DNA of 32,459 bases from Gnetum montanum (lineage: Eukaryota > Streptophyta > Gnetopsida > Gnetales > Gnetaceae). Positions 1 through 10,851 of the stretch are shown here, in pieces. How positions within the stretch are numbered: the first letter of the stretch is position 1; each line of letters begins with the position of its first letter. The position numbers and the translations under genes are program-made. The notes under the pieces are model-generated. The model was not told where the DNA came from and made no database searches. It saw only the letters and a list, made by a program, of their open reading frames with translations. The stretch is from NCBI GenBank assembly GCA_015680685.1, contig MNCI01017986.1, forward strand, positions 275,949 through 308,407. The letters run 5' to 3'.

Positions 1-618
1 GAGTGAACTAATAGACAATGGAAAATAAAGTCTAAGCTAGTCTAAGTGCTATGAGCATCCGTCCTTAATCATCCGCATGCATCTTGGACCTTGTGTACTA
101 CTTCTGGGGTTATCAAGTGCATATTCCTTGAGCACTACTAGATATGCTATTGAGTTACCAAGTAGTTACACTTAAATATTTGTGATTAAGATGTACTCAT
201 TCTGCATTAACAATAGGAATAGTAAATAATAATAAAGAAATATTAACTAAGAAAACAATAAATAATAATTAACAATTAAAACTAAGTGAATGTTGTAATG
301 ATGGAGTAATCTCAATCTTTATTGTTGATTGTGTGCGTGTCCAAGTATGTCACACTTGAACAAAGGTTCCATATAATTACACTCATCACACTGCGGGTAT
401 GCACTAGGGAAGGAACTGAAAATTAACAAAAAGACTCTTGACTCTAATGACTAACTAATGACTTACCAATTCCCCCTTTCTTGTGCGCCTGAATACTGTA
501 TTTATAAGCCTACATAGGAATCACAATATCGTGTATTCGATATTATTATCCAAGCTATGATATTGCGTACCTGATATTGAGGATCCAATATTGGGGCTTG
601 GCAAACCACGATTCATCA
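1..618 (-). repeat. LTR A (partial, 3' LTR of the leftmost element)
   Basis: This is the end of an LTR read in minus orientation. It ends in plus-strand ATTCATCA at 618 and aligns without length change to 10234-10851 of LTR C, sharing the AAAATAAAGTCTAAGCTAGT block and the CTTGGCAAACC..ATTCATCA end. The outer roughly 240 bp are cut off by the window edge. A minus-strand TATA box (TATAAATA) lies at 499-506, with two degenerate GATATT dyads just upstream of it at about 520-580. The adjacent internal sequence at 619-632 reads GTGGGGGTA on the minus strand, a plausible polypurine tract. LTR A is much closer to LTR C than to LTR B, so A and C form one subfamily. Confidence 0.85.
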
Positions 619-759
619 TACCCCCACAACTGAATAACTCATCCTCGAGTCAAACAATCAAAATAAGAATGAGTTCATTTGATTACATAGTGGATAGGTA
701 TGGGATCATTGACTAACTATGAATTACTTCATGCCACAATGTGGAATTAAACACAATAA

Positions 760-3600
760 AATTAGGATACTAACACAGAGTACAAAAGACAAAATTGTTG
801 GAACTTATGTGGTTCCTGTGGTGGTGGTTCCTCCATGGGCCTCTTTCTCTTATCTTATGCTCTAGGCTTTGGAAATGGATATCTCTGAAGGAGCACCTGA
901 AGTTTCTCTTCTTCAGTTTGGGGATCATGTGTCGTCCACGTTTATGTTCCAATATTTGATGGAGTTGGCACCTCCCATGGGCACAACAGTTGCAGAAACA
1001 TCTGATTGGCCTTAACATACCAAGCCACAAACAACTTTCATTCTTCGTTATAGGCTCTAGCTTTGTCTCTACATTCTTAGTAATCCATGAGCTGTTGAGC
1101 CAAATCTGCCGTGACATCTTTTTGCCCTTGGTAGCTAGCTTTGAAAACCTCTAACTCAAAATTTGCTACCTCTAATTTTTGTATTATGTTTTATTGTTCT
1201 ACAAATTCTACTTCATAATTGGCATAGGTGGTTGCTACCTACTTCTCCAATTTTATCCTTGGGCATCCTGTTATCAACATGGCTAAGTTGGCATACCATA
1301 GGTTTGCCAACTCCATCTACTCAGTGAGATCCTAGATCTACAAGTATTAGCTCTTCAGTTCTTCTTGGTGGACAAAGGCATAAGTATCTAGTATGGCCCA
1401 CCAGTCAACGTTCTGAGCACTGAGAGTGTTGATATGGGCCTTGGCCATATAGATTTCTTTCTTAATGATTTTCTTGTATATCCCCACCTAATCTCAAAAG
1501 TGTTCTTTCAGCTTCTCATGTCACTTAACCTTATTTTTCCATGGGCTTATTTCAATAGTCTTATTTTGATAGATTGCATGTACCTCCTCCATTGAGAGGA
1601 TTCTGTTTTCTCTGGCTAAGTGATTCATGTCCTGGTTGACCCTTATTAATTGTTCTTGCATCTTCTGAAAATTCCCTTCAAGAACATTCTTCTATTTTTC
1701 GATTGTGGTCAACCAAAGATTTTCAGCAACAAGGTGTTTATTTTCTTCTTGTAAGGCCTTAAGTGCTTTGGCATGTGCATACATTTGAGCTTGTGCCTTT
1801 GAAGAATCCTAATCAGCCTTCTCTTTTTTCCCTGCCATCCTTTTGTTCTCTTCTAACAATTTATTTAGCTACTCCATTCGAAATGACTCTAGTTGGTCTA
1901 CTAGGATGAATTGGGATGGATCTCACTATGCAACTTACAGGGCAACAAACTTCTCTTGGAGTCTTTTCAACTCATCCTTTGCATGTTTAGCCCTAACCTC
2001 CACCATGACCAACTTTCCTTTTGTGGAGATGAGGCTTGATTATGTTGCTATGACATCTTGAGTGACGTCAAACAAGGACGTCATCACTTGTCCTATTTGT
2101 AGCAACTATTCCAAAACATCTTTATGATCTGTAGGAGTCATCGAGAGACTAGCTAAGGTTTGAGCATCGCGTGCTCCTGTAAAATCTGCTAATGGCACAA
2201 TAGGGACATTGAATGATTCTTTGATGTGGTCTACAACCACTTTTGCTACTCCTACTGCATCCTGGTGTTGCGTAACCACTACTGTGGTGCCTTCACTAGT
2301 TGCTAATTGCACTTGAAAAGATGTAGTGTTTCCAGAGATTTTTTGTGACCAATGTGGTTCCCCTCCTCCTGTTTGAGTAGAAATCTCACCCCGTGTGTGA
2401 TCAATTGAAACCATGGGTTGTATGCATTGTCAATAACCTTGAAGAGGTTAGCCTCATCACGACTTTCCTAACTAACCGACTCTATGATGGCCTTGAGATG
2501 GCTCATCAATGGTTGATAATCCTACGACGACAATGGTGGTTGGTCTTGTTGGCCTATGGGTTGTGTGTTAGGCCCCGCTTCCTATTGTTGATTGGGCCTT
2601 GTGTTCAAAAGTTGGCTAGGCCTAGTTATTTGAGGTGGGCCCAACCATCTACTCTTGCTCAAGCTCCAGTGTCTCACCAGCATCTTTTCTTGGTGCTGGT
2701 GGCTTCAATAATTTAGCAAATGAGGGATTTTGAGCCTTTCTGGGGACATCATTGGTGTACCTCAAAATTCCAACATGTCAACACAGCATCCTGATTAGGT
2801 AGGGAAAAGGTAATGCAAACTTCCCTATCTTACGTTCTTCAAACTGCCTTAATATTTTTGTGAGATATAGATGGGGCAGGTTAGCATCAACCTTGCCCAT
2901 CAGGATTGCACTTCCTCTAGCCACATAAGTGGAAACTCTATTCAATCCTTTTGTTCGAAAGAGGTGATAGGTGCCAATTTTGAAATAAATTCTCTCTTCA
3001 AGTGTGAGCTCCCCATATGTTTTATCTTCCATGCCGTATGTCCTTTTTAACCATATTTTTCATGCATCCGCATCAAAGTGAGTGAATAGGTGAGCAACCT
3101 TGGGCCCTATATTCAAAAATTTCAGAACTTCCAAAGTGGCCTTGGTAGAGAAATCAATTGAAATCCCACCAATATCAGCGATGGTGCCTTCTTTCTTATT
3201 ATGCCAATATTGGTACATCTCCCCCAAGTACCATTCACCACTCTCTGAGAGAACAGGCCACAATGGAGACCCTTTGAGTTGATCTCTAACTGACTCAGGG
3301 GCAAATTCGGTAAAGGGTCCAAGGTTGAGTTCCAAGATCATTGCAGCTGACATGGACTTTTCTCGAATTTCCTGAACGCATTCCAGAGACAACGTGAGAT
3401 GTTGTCCCTATTTAGGTGTCTTGCCTTCTCCACCTTCTGCATGCCTAGATTGTGTAGTAACATGAGGTTCTAATGAATGATTGTGCCTCCTGCTCTGCAT
3501 GTTCTATCAGAGGTGCTTGGCCTTTGCCTCTCCTTGGTCATTTGGATGCACCCTAAGAGGGTCCACCCTATTTTCCTCATTTAGGTGCCATCTACAATCA
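760..3600 (-). pseudogene. Second ORF of the LTR element (unknown protein with coiled coil), decayed
   Basis: The minus strand carries protein-like sequence broken by stops and frameshifts. The best open stretches are 3392-3060, 3032-2778 and 2414-2106. The first two are probably one domain: 3392-3060 contains GEWYLGEMYQYW, and 3032-2778 contains TYGELTLEERIYFKIGTYHL and VSTYVARGSAIL. The middle is hydrophilic and T/Q-rich. About 2000-1080 is heptad-like coiled coil (for example KALKALQEENKHLVAEN near 1770). No catalytic motif of pol was seen. I do not recognise the family; it could be an element-specific accessory protein or a captured host gene. It lies 3' of gag and runs almost to LTR A. 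Confidence 0.5.
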
Positions 3601-3894
3601 CACAGGATCAACTATTAGTAAGGCCATGGATGCATGTCTTTCTAGTGGGACCCCTTAGAACACCATTGGATCTTTGAGTGCCTTTTGATTACTCTTACTC
3701 CCATTTTGCGTTAGATCTACAATGATCTTAGTACAACTATGTTGCATGATAACTTTCACAGACGTCACCAAAGAGAATCCACAAGTCCCCTTGATGTCAC
3801 ACCCTAATCATTCCCTCTTGGTCCAACCTTCTTCATTCTGGGTACAATGAACACAAAATTAATTTTAAGTTTTAAGAATGTTAAGAATATCACT

Positions 3895-4150
3895 GTACCC
3901 TTGATAGAACCTCTTATTTGTAGAATGGATGAGTGGGTGTAATGGGCTCACTGTCCCCATAATTGATCACTCGAGACTTGATAACATAGAACACACCTCA
4001 ACCAACAAGCCACATGAGTGTTTTATTTGTAGATGAGATTACTTGTAAAACGATAAAAAGATAAAAAGTCAAAAAGATAAAACAAGAAATTAAAAGATGA
4101 AAAAATGGAAAACAAAAATTATAAAATTAAAGAAAATGAAAAATATTTAT
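3895..4150. other. AT-rich non-coding spacer between gag and second ORF
   Basis: This is an A-rich stretch with runs such as AAAAAGATAAAAAGTC and few open frames. It is homologous to 7240-7485, where the same block instead runs into LTR B. The homology between the two internal regions begins at the shared TAGAACCTCTTA (3903 and 7246), marking the module boundary. Confidence 0.6.
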
Positions 4151-6152
4151 TAATCTTGCTTGTTATTAAAATGGGGGATATCCCTCATGACCAAACAGTT
4201 GAGCATGGCATGGATTAATAAACGAAAGATGAGGATCCTTGCATGTTGGAAACATGGACACTTGGTCATACTTACCCCATTGGGGTTCACACACATGATT
4301 ATAGTAAGCATAGTGGGGCAATTTTTAAAATGTGGTTCCCGGATAACGAGTTGACCCACTATGATACTTGAGACCGTAAGATGGTATGCAAGGATCAGGA
4401 TTTCGCTCTCCATGGTTGTATTCATTGGGCCGTATGGTTGTTGGAGTGTTAATTGGTGGCCCTGATGAAGTGACATGAGGTGTTGGGTTTGAAGGGAAAG
4501 ATGTACCATAGTGTTGGACTTGTGCTAAGTTGGAGAATGTAGTGGCCTTGGAATTGTGTTGTCCCTTCCTAAGGTCATGTCTAAAGAAGGGACGCTTTCG
4601 GTGTTGATGAGGTCTCTCACTGTGGTTGGCAATAGTAGCACAAGTAACGTTCGTGGGTTGTTGTTATGGTGTAGACACTGCAGGAATAGTTGGTGGCAAT
4701 GTACAAGGAGGGAAAGGATGAGAATGTTGAAATTTCAGAGGAGTATAAGGTACACAAGGCTATGGTTGTGTTGAGAACATGGGCTGGTAGTATTAAGAAG
4801 AATGGTAATGCGGCGAGATAGAGTATGTTGACCTAGTTTGGGAAACAAGATGTTGAACTAGATAAGCATTTAGATTAGGATGATGTGAAGGGTGTCTCCA
4901 GTTTAGGGGTGGCTTCCTCCACGACTAGGATTGTTGCCATTGTGATCGAACACAGTTTCTCTGTACAAACTCTAGGTGTAACGTGCTTCCCCAATGCTCA
5001 TATAAATGTAACAAAATTGGGCATTGGCCCTTAGGGTGATCATATAGGCAAATGTTGCATTCATACATATAATTGGCAGTTGAGCTCTTATTTTCTTCAT
5101 CCCTTCTTCTGATTGTCTAATGATATTTTGTCCTGCTTCTTGGGTTGTCAAAACTCTATCTCCAATAATATCGATATATTCTCCACACTTTTTATGCATC
5201 CATTCCAACATCTTATTAATATTTTCCTTAACTTCCTCTAATGATTATTGTACTGGCAAAGATGGTTCTTCCCCCTTGAGATAGGTTGATTTCTCCTTTT
5301 GATGATTATGGACCTTTGTTAAGTTGAGATTTTGGTCCCGTTGATGTTTTTCAACACTCTCCCATCTAGCCATTTCTCCTTCTTCTTTAGCTACTTCCTT
5401 AATAAGCTCTTGGAATTGATGGGTTCATAGTTTGTATAGTTGACCTTGGGCATACATTCCTAAGGCCTCTCTTGTTTCATCACACGAAGCCCATCAATGA
5501 TATGGTACATTAGCCTTTCCTCGGAGAACTCATGGCCTGGACAGTTGTTTAACAATGCATAATATCTTTCTAAGGCCATGTCCAAGGGTTCATGTTGTGC
5601 TTGTTTCCACTCTTGGATTTGTTTCCACAAGGCCAACACTCTTGTGTAGGTTTGATATCTTTTGTTAAAGAGTTCTACCATTGTTGGCCAACGTCGTATT
5701 GAATTTGGTTTTAATGATCTATACCATACTTCTGCTTGGCCAACAAGTGTCATAGGAAAGAGCTTGAGTTTTTTCCAACTGTTATCAATGTTGTTCCATG
5801 CACAAGCATCGTAGAAGGCTTGTAAATGTTGTTGCGGATCTAAGTCATAGCCTCCTGAGAAATTAGGGAAGCTGTTTAAATCGAGCTTGGGTAGGTGGCT
5901 CTCTTTACAATGCCTACAGGAGATTCAAACAGCCTCTTGTATTTGCGTTAGGCTTGTAGTGGCCAATAGGGGTTCATCATCCTTGAGTAGGTTATGCTTT
6001 CATGCGTTGGGATGATGTTGCCTTTGTTTATGTTTATAAGAAATCCCCACTTCGAATTGCGTACTCCAATCTTCATTGTCAGATAATTTGTTGGTACTCC
6101 AATGAATTGCCTCACTAGATGTCGCATTATCGTAGTCTTGTAGGAGAGGCAT
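4150..6152 (-). pseudogene. gag-like gene, copy 1 (decayed)
   Basis: This is a retrotransposon capsid gene on the minus strand. An ATG at 6152 follows a leader of about 140 nt after the primer site. The capsid (Retrotrans_gag-like) domain is best preserved at 5753-5460, with motifs VWYRSLKP, WPTMVELFNKRY and ERYYALLNNCPGHEF. Upstream, in partly shifted frames, is the conserved block FPNFSGGYDLDPQQHLQAFY. Downstream come a helical linker (5211-4972) and a Pro/Ser/Thr-rich tail down to 4150. Internal stops and frameshifts occur, for example at about 6010 and 5460. Copy 2 at 7486-9870 is colinear. No protease follows. Confidence 0.75.
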
Positions 6153-7045
6153 GGCTGTGAAATTGTGTGTGAATTTATATGTGACTTTTTATAATTATTT
6201 CTTCCTAAAAGATATATCGTTAATTCCTATACAATGACCTTGTATGATATAACTAATCTAGATAACTAGCACCATCCTCTGCAATGGCACCAATGATGAG
6301 TGACAAGGTACCCCTACACTCAACCATACGAATACAAGCATTTCACGTGTGATCCTGTCAAACTCCGCAGATGGACTAGCTGTGGTATCCAGACAGTTAC
6401 TCATAGGTCGCAGTTTGCTATCTTCCCACCTGGACTAGTATTAACTTTTTCACGTATGGTTTAGTCCAAAGTGAGGTGTATGATGTGTTCCTACACTAAT
6501 GCTACTCCTGGGTATGATGGGAAATAATATTAACTAGGCTAGGAGAGAGAGAGGGTGAGAGAGAATCTAAACTAGCCTAAGTGCGATGAGCATCCGTTCC
6601 TTAATCATCCATACACATCTTGGACCTCGTGCACGACTACCACTAGGATTACCAAGTGCATGGTTTAAGTATGCTACTGGGTTACCAAGTAGTCACACTT
6701 AAATGCTTGTGATTAAGTCGTACTCATTCTGTGTTACTAAGAGATAAGGGTAGAGAGATATTAGCTAAGAAAGCAATAAATAACAATAACAATAACAATT
6801 AATTAATTAAATAATTAAGCTAAGTGGATGCTGCAATGATGAAGTGATTTTGATCTTTATTGCAGGTCATGTGCATGTCCAAGTATATCACACTCGAATA
6901 AGGATGCCATACAATTACAATCATCACACTGGGGGCATGCACTGGGAGAAAGGGTTGAGAGGAAAAAATTGACAAAAAGTCCCAACTTTAACACTAAGAG
7001 CTAAAATCAAAACTTAACACACAGAACTCCAATCTACCTGCCTCT

Positions 7046-7053
7046 TATTTATA
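7046..7053 (-). promoter_or_regulatory. TATA box of LTR B
   Basis: The minus strand reads CTATAAATAAGAG, identical to the TATA context in the solo LTR at 13409-13416 and comparable to 499-506 in LTR A and 10732-10739 in LTR C. Confidence 0.65.
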
Positions 7054-7069
7054 GATGAGAAGACAAGCT

Positions 7070-7196
7070 GCGATATCACATACGTGATATCACGTATAGG
7101 TTGTGATACTGCGTACGTGATATCGCGTCGGCTATGATATCACATACGCGATATCGCGTCAACTATGATATCACATATGTGATATCACGACCAACA
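7070..7196 (-). promoter_or_regulatory. U3 palindromic repeat array (4 units of about 31 bp) next to TATA box
   Basis: Four tandem units lie at 7070-7103, 7104-7134, 7135-7165 and 7166-7196. Each is built on a dyad of the form TGATATCRCRTAYGYGATATC; the last contains a near-perfect palindrome around TGATATCACATATGTGATATC. The minus-strand TATA box lies at 7046-7053, so the array sits directly upstream of the LTR promoter, where enhancers of LTR elements usually lie. The related solo LTR has a single unit, and LTRs A and C have about two degenerate ones. Confidence 0.7.
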
Positions 7197-7485
7197 ACAC
7201 ATGACTCATCAATTTTTAATGATGACAAAAATATCATCATACCCAGAGTAGAACCTCTTATTAATAGAATGGGTGGATGGATGTTGCGGGCTCACTGTCC
7301 AAATAATTAGTCCCTTGAGACTTGATAGCATAGAATAACACCTCAATTGACAAGTCACATGAGTACTTTATTTACTGATGAGATTGCCCTCAAAAAGATA
7401 AAACAACAAATTGAAAGATTAAAAATTATAGAATAAAAATTGGAAAACAAAAAATTGTAAAACCAAAGAAAAGGAAAAACATTTA

Positions 7486-9870
7486 CTAATTTTGCTTATT
7501 AGAATAGGGGATTTCCCCCATGACCAAACCTTTGAGCATGGCTAGAGTTAATAAATGGAAAATTTGGGTCCATGCATGTTGGAAATATTGAGATTCAGTC
7601 ATATCCAAACCACTAGGTATCTTTTGATGTAGTGGCAGGAATGTACCCAAATTGGGGATCACACACTTGATTAAAGTAGCCATAGTGGGGAAGATTGTAA
7701 GATGTGATCATGTGATAAGAGGCTAATCCACTGTGGCACTCGTGATCATAAGATGGTATGGAAGGATCGATATGTCTCCCACATGGTTATATCCATTGGT
7801 CCACATGGTTGTTGGAGTGTTAATTGGTGGCTTGGATAAGGTAACAGGAGGTGTGGGGTTTGAAGAGGAAAATGCATCACAACGTTGAGCTTGTGCTAAG
7901 TTGGAGGATGCAGTGGTTTCAGAACCGTGCTATCTCTTTCTATGGTCATGCCTAAAGAAAGGATTCTTTTGACATTGTGGAGGACTACCACTGCTATTGA
8001 CAGTAGCAACACAAGTAATGTTCGTGGGTTGGTGCTGTGGTGCAAAACCTTCTGGTGTTACTGGTGGCGATGTAGAAGAAGATGAAGGATGAGAATACTG
8101 AGGGCAAGAAGGAGTGTAAGGAACATGAGGTGGTGATCTCGTGGGAGAGGATATGGGTTGATGGTACTTAGGAGAATGATAATGATGAGGTGAGGTAGAG
8201 GATGTTGATCTAGTCAGGGAAACAGGGTGTTGAACATAATAAACATTTGGTGTCAAAGTATTTGAAGGGTGTGGTTTGTTTGATGGTGGCCTCCCCCATG
8301 ATTGGGGATTTCACCACTACATTTGGACACCATACTTCTGTACAAAATTTGGATGTAACATTCCTTTCCAATGCTCATGTAAATGTGACAATACTAGGCA
8401 TTGAATTTTTGGGTGATCATACAGACAAACATCACATTGATACTTATGATTGACAATTAATCCTCTACCCTTATTGTCTTCAATCCTTCTTTCCGATTGT
8501 CGAGTGATGTTCTATCTTATTTCTCGGTTTGGCATCCTCTGTTTGTCCTGTTTGTCAAAGTGGTCATGCATGGTTCCATCTCTAATAATGTTGGCATATT
8601 CTCCACATTTTTCATGTACCCATTTCTTCATTTTATTAATCTTTGCCTCAATTTCATCTAGTGATTATAGTATTGGCAAAGATGATTCCACCTCCTGGAG
8701 GTGAGTTGATTTCTCCTCTTCATGATTATGGACCTTTGTTATTTTAATATTTTGGTCCTATTGAGATCTTTCAACATTTTCCCATTTGGCTATTTCTCCT
8801 TCTTCTTTTGCTACCCACTTAATAAGCTCTTGGAATTGGTGGGTTCATAGTTCATATAGTTGCCCTAGGGCATACATCCCTAGGGTCTCCCTTGTTTCAT
8901 TATGGAGCCCATCCATGATGTGATACATTAGCCTATCCTCAAAGAACCCATGGCCTAGGTAGTTGTTTAATAGCGAATAATATCTTTCTAAGGCCATGTC
9001 CAAGGGTTCATGTTGCCCTTGTTTCCCCTCTTGGATTTGTCTCCTCAAGGTTGACACTCTTGCATAGGTTTGATATCTTTCATTGAAGAGTTCTACCATT
9101 GTCGGCCAACGGTGAATTGATTGTGGTTTTAAAGACCTATACCATACTTTTTCTTGGACAATGAGTGTCATAGGAAAGAGCTTAAGTCTTTACCATCCAT
9201 TATCGATGTTGTTCCATGCACAGGCATCATAGAAGGCTTGTAAATGATGTTGCAGATCTAAATTGTAGCCCCCTGAAAACTTGGGAAAGTTATTTAAATC
9301 AAGCCTAGGTAGAAGACTTTCCTTACGATGCCTACGAGATATTTGAATAGCCTCTTATATATGTATTAGGTACTTAGTGGCCAGCAGTGGGTCATCATCA
9401 CTAAGTAGGTTATGAGTTTATGAGTTGGCATGATGTTGTCTTTGTTCATGTTGGTGTTCCTGACTTTGCCTATGGGTTCGATTTGTATTTCTATGCTGAC
9501 CCCTTGAGAGATGGTCATTTGTGTCATGACTTGACATTGAAGGAGTAGAGGAAGAGAAAGAACTAGAAGACTCATCATGAATTTTGTAAGTCTCCCAATC
9601 ATCCCTAGATAAACTTTTGTTAGCCATTGAGAAGGTCCTAGGCCTTACAGGCTCCCTTGTTCCATGGGATGTCCCATCCTCACTAAAGGTGTTTAAGTTG
9701 GATGACAAGAGTCCTTGAGTATCATTGGGGTGTTCATGAACATATGAGACCCCTTGCATAAGATCGAGTACTCCACACTTCTTCATTGTCAAATATTTCG
9801 TTGGTTCTCCAATGAATTGCCTCGCTAGTTTTTGCGTTAACATTATCTTATGAGAGAGGCATTATTGTGA
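7486..9870 (-). pseudogene. gag-like gene, copy 2 (decayed)
   Basis: The best copy of the family gag runs on the minus strand from about 9870. An ATG at the position matching copy 1 is followed at once by a stop; the next usable ATG is 9843. An N-terminal Ser/His/Arg-rich region (9843-9418) precedes the capsid domain at 9171-8845, with VWYRSLKPQS, WPTMVELFNERY and ERYYSLLNN. A charged helical linker follows, then a short C/H segment (CDVCLYDHPK near 8400) that could be a reduced zinc knuckle. A Pro/Ser-rich tail (8256-7930) and a final conserved block (7683-7486) end the gene. Several stops interrupt it. No protease or RT lies downstream. Confidence 0.78.
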
Positions 9871-9977
9871 ATTATGTGTGACTTATTTGCAATTAATTTC
9901 TTGTCTAAGAGATATATCGTTGATACTTCATTATAGCAATCTTGTATGATATAACTAATCTAGATAACTAGCATTGT

Positions 9978-9995
9978 CCCTGACAATGGTGCCAA
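9978..9995 (-). other. Primer binding site (tRNA-Asp type)
   Basis: The minus strand reads TTGGCACCATTGTCAGGG directly after the LTR terminal CA. It resembles TTGGCGCCGTTGCCGGGG, the primer site complementary to plant tRNA-Asp, with a few mostly transition differences. Equivalent but differently diverged sites abut LTR B (about 6276-6293) and LTR D (about 13123-13140). Confidence 0.7.
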
Positions 9996-10851
9996 TGATA
10001 AGTGGCGAGGTACCCCTACGCTCAACCATACGAATATGAGCATGTACGCATGATCCAATCAAACTCTGCAAACAAACAAGTTGTGGCACCTAGATAGTTA
10101 CACGTTGATCACAATTCGCTATCTTCCCACCTAGCCTAGTAATTGCTTTGTCACGTATGATTTAGTCCAAAGTGAAGTGTATGATGTGATTTCTAATTAC
10201 TATGCTACTCTTAAAGACAATGAGAAATAACTTGAATGAACTAATAGAAAATGGAAAATAAAGTCTAAGCTAGTCTAAGTGCGATGAGCATTCGTCCTTA
10301 ATCATCCGCATGCATCTTGGACCTCATGTACTACTTCTGGCGTTATCAAGCACATATTACTTGAGCACTACTAGATACACTACTAGGTTACCAAGTAGTT
10401 ACACTTAAATGTTCGTGATTAAGATGTACTCATTTCGCATTAACAATAGGAATAGTAAATAACAATAAATAAATATTAACTAAGAAAATAATAAATAATA
10501 ATTAATAATTAAAACTAAGTGAATCTTGCAATGATGAAGTAATCTCAATCTTTATTGCCGTCTATGTGCATGTCCAAGGACATCACACCTGAACAAAGGT
10601 TTCGTACAATCACAATCATCACAATGTAGGCATGCACTAGGGAAGGAACTGAAAATTAACAAAAAGACTCTTGACTCTAATGACTAACTAAAGACTTACC
10701 AATTCCCCCTTTCTTGTGCACCTAAATGCTATATTTATAGGCCTACACAGGAATCACAATATCGTGTATTTGATATCGTTATCCAAGTTGCAATATCGCG
10801 TACCCGATATCGAGGATCCAATATTGGGGCTTGGCAAACCATGATTCATCA
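9996..10851 (-). repeat. LTR C (856 bp)
   Basis: Bounded by TGATAAGTGGCGAGG at 9996 and CATGATTCATCA ending at 10851. The tRNA-Asp-like primer site is immediately outside its left edge (minus strand), so it is the 5' LTR of internal region 2. It is nearly colinear with LTR A. A minus-strand TATA box is at 10732-10739, with two GATATC-type dyads at about 10755-10815. Confidence 0.88.

Larger units (their letters stand above)
619..6293 (-). mobile_element. Internal region 1 of a pol-less LTR retrotransposon
   Basis: This internal region lies between LTR B (5' LTR on the minus strand) and LTR A (3' LTR). Next to LTR B the minus strand reads TTGGTGCCATTGCAGAGG, a diverged version of the plant tRNA-Asp primer binding site. 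Reading on the minus strand there is a short leader, a gag-like gene (6152-4150), an AT-rich spacer (about 3900-4150) and a second long, decayed coding region (about 3600-760). I could find no protease, reverse transcriptase, RNase H or integrase motif in any frame. The 3903-6293 part is colinear with 7246-9995. The 619-3900 part has no second copy in the window. Confidence 0.75.
6294..7211 (-). repeat. LTR B (918 bp)
   Basis: This LTR is bounded by plus-strand TGATGAGTGACAAGG at 6294 and CATGACTCATCA ending at 7211. A primer-site-like sequence (minus TTGGTGCC) lies directly outside its left edge, making it the 5' LTR of internal region 1. It shares AACTAGCCTAAGTGCGATGA and following blocks with the inverted solo LTR at 13345-14138 and differs clearly from A and C, so B and the solo LTR form a second subfamily. 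A minus-strand TATA box is at 7046-7053, flanked upstream by a four-unit palindromic repeat (7070-7196). Confidence 0.88.
7212..9995 (-). mobile_element. Internal region 2 (gag-only) between LTR C and LTR B
   Basis: On the minus strand this begins directly after LTR C with TTGGCACCATTGTCAGGGA, close to the plant tRNA-Asp primer site TTGGCGCCGTTGCCGGGG known from many plant Gypsy elements. It is colinear with 3903-6293 but stops about 35 bp before LTR B, lacking the second coding region. No polypurine tract is evident at the LTR B junction. It is either a shorter derivative or an element truncated by, or recombined with, the neighbouring copy. Confidence 0.7.

Noticed and set aside
2393-2716. 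107-residue plus-strand open frame in internal region 1
   Set aside because: It is opposite the decayed second ORF of the element, and its composition is that of an antisense shadow.
7070-7196. Possible CRISPR-like array from regularly spaced palindromic repeats
   Set aside because: Units abut without unique spacers, lie in an LTR U3 next to a TATA box, and the genome is a plant. It is an LTR minisatellite.
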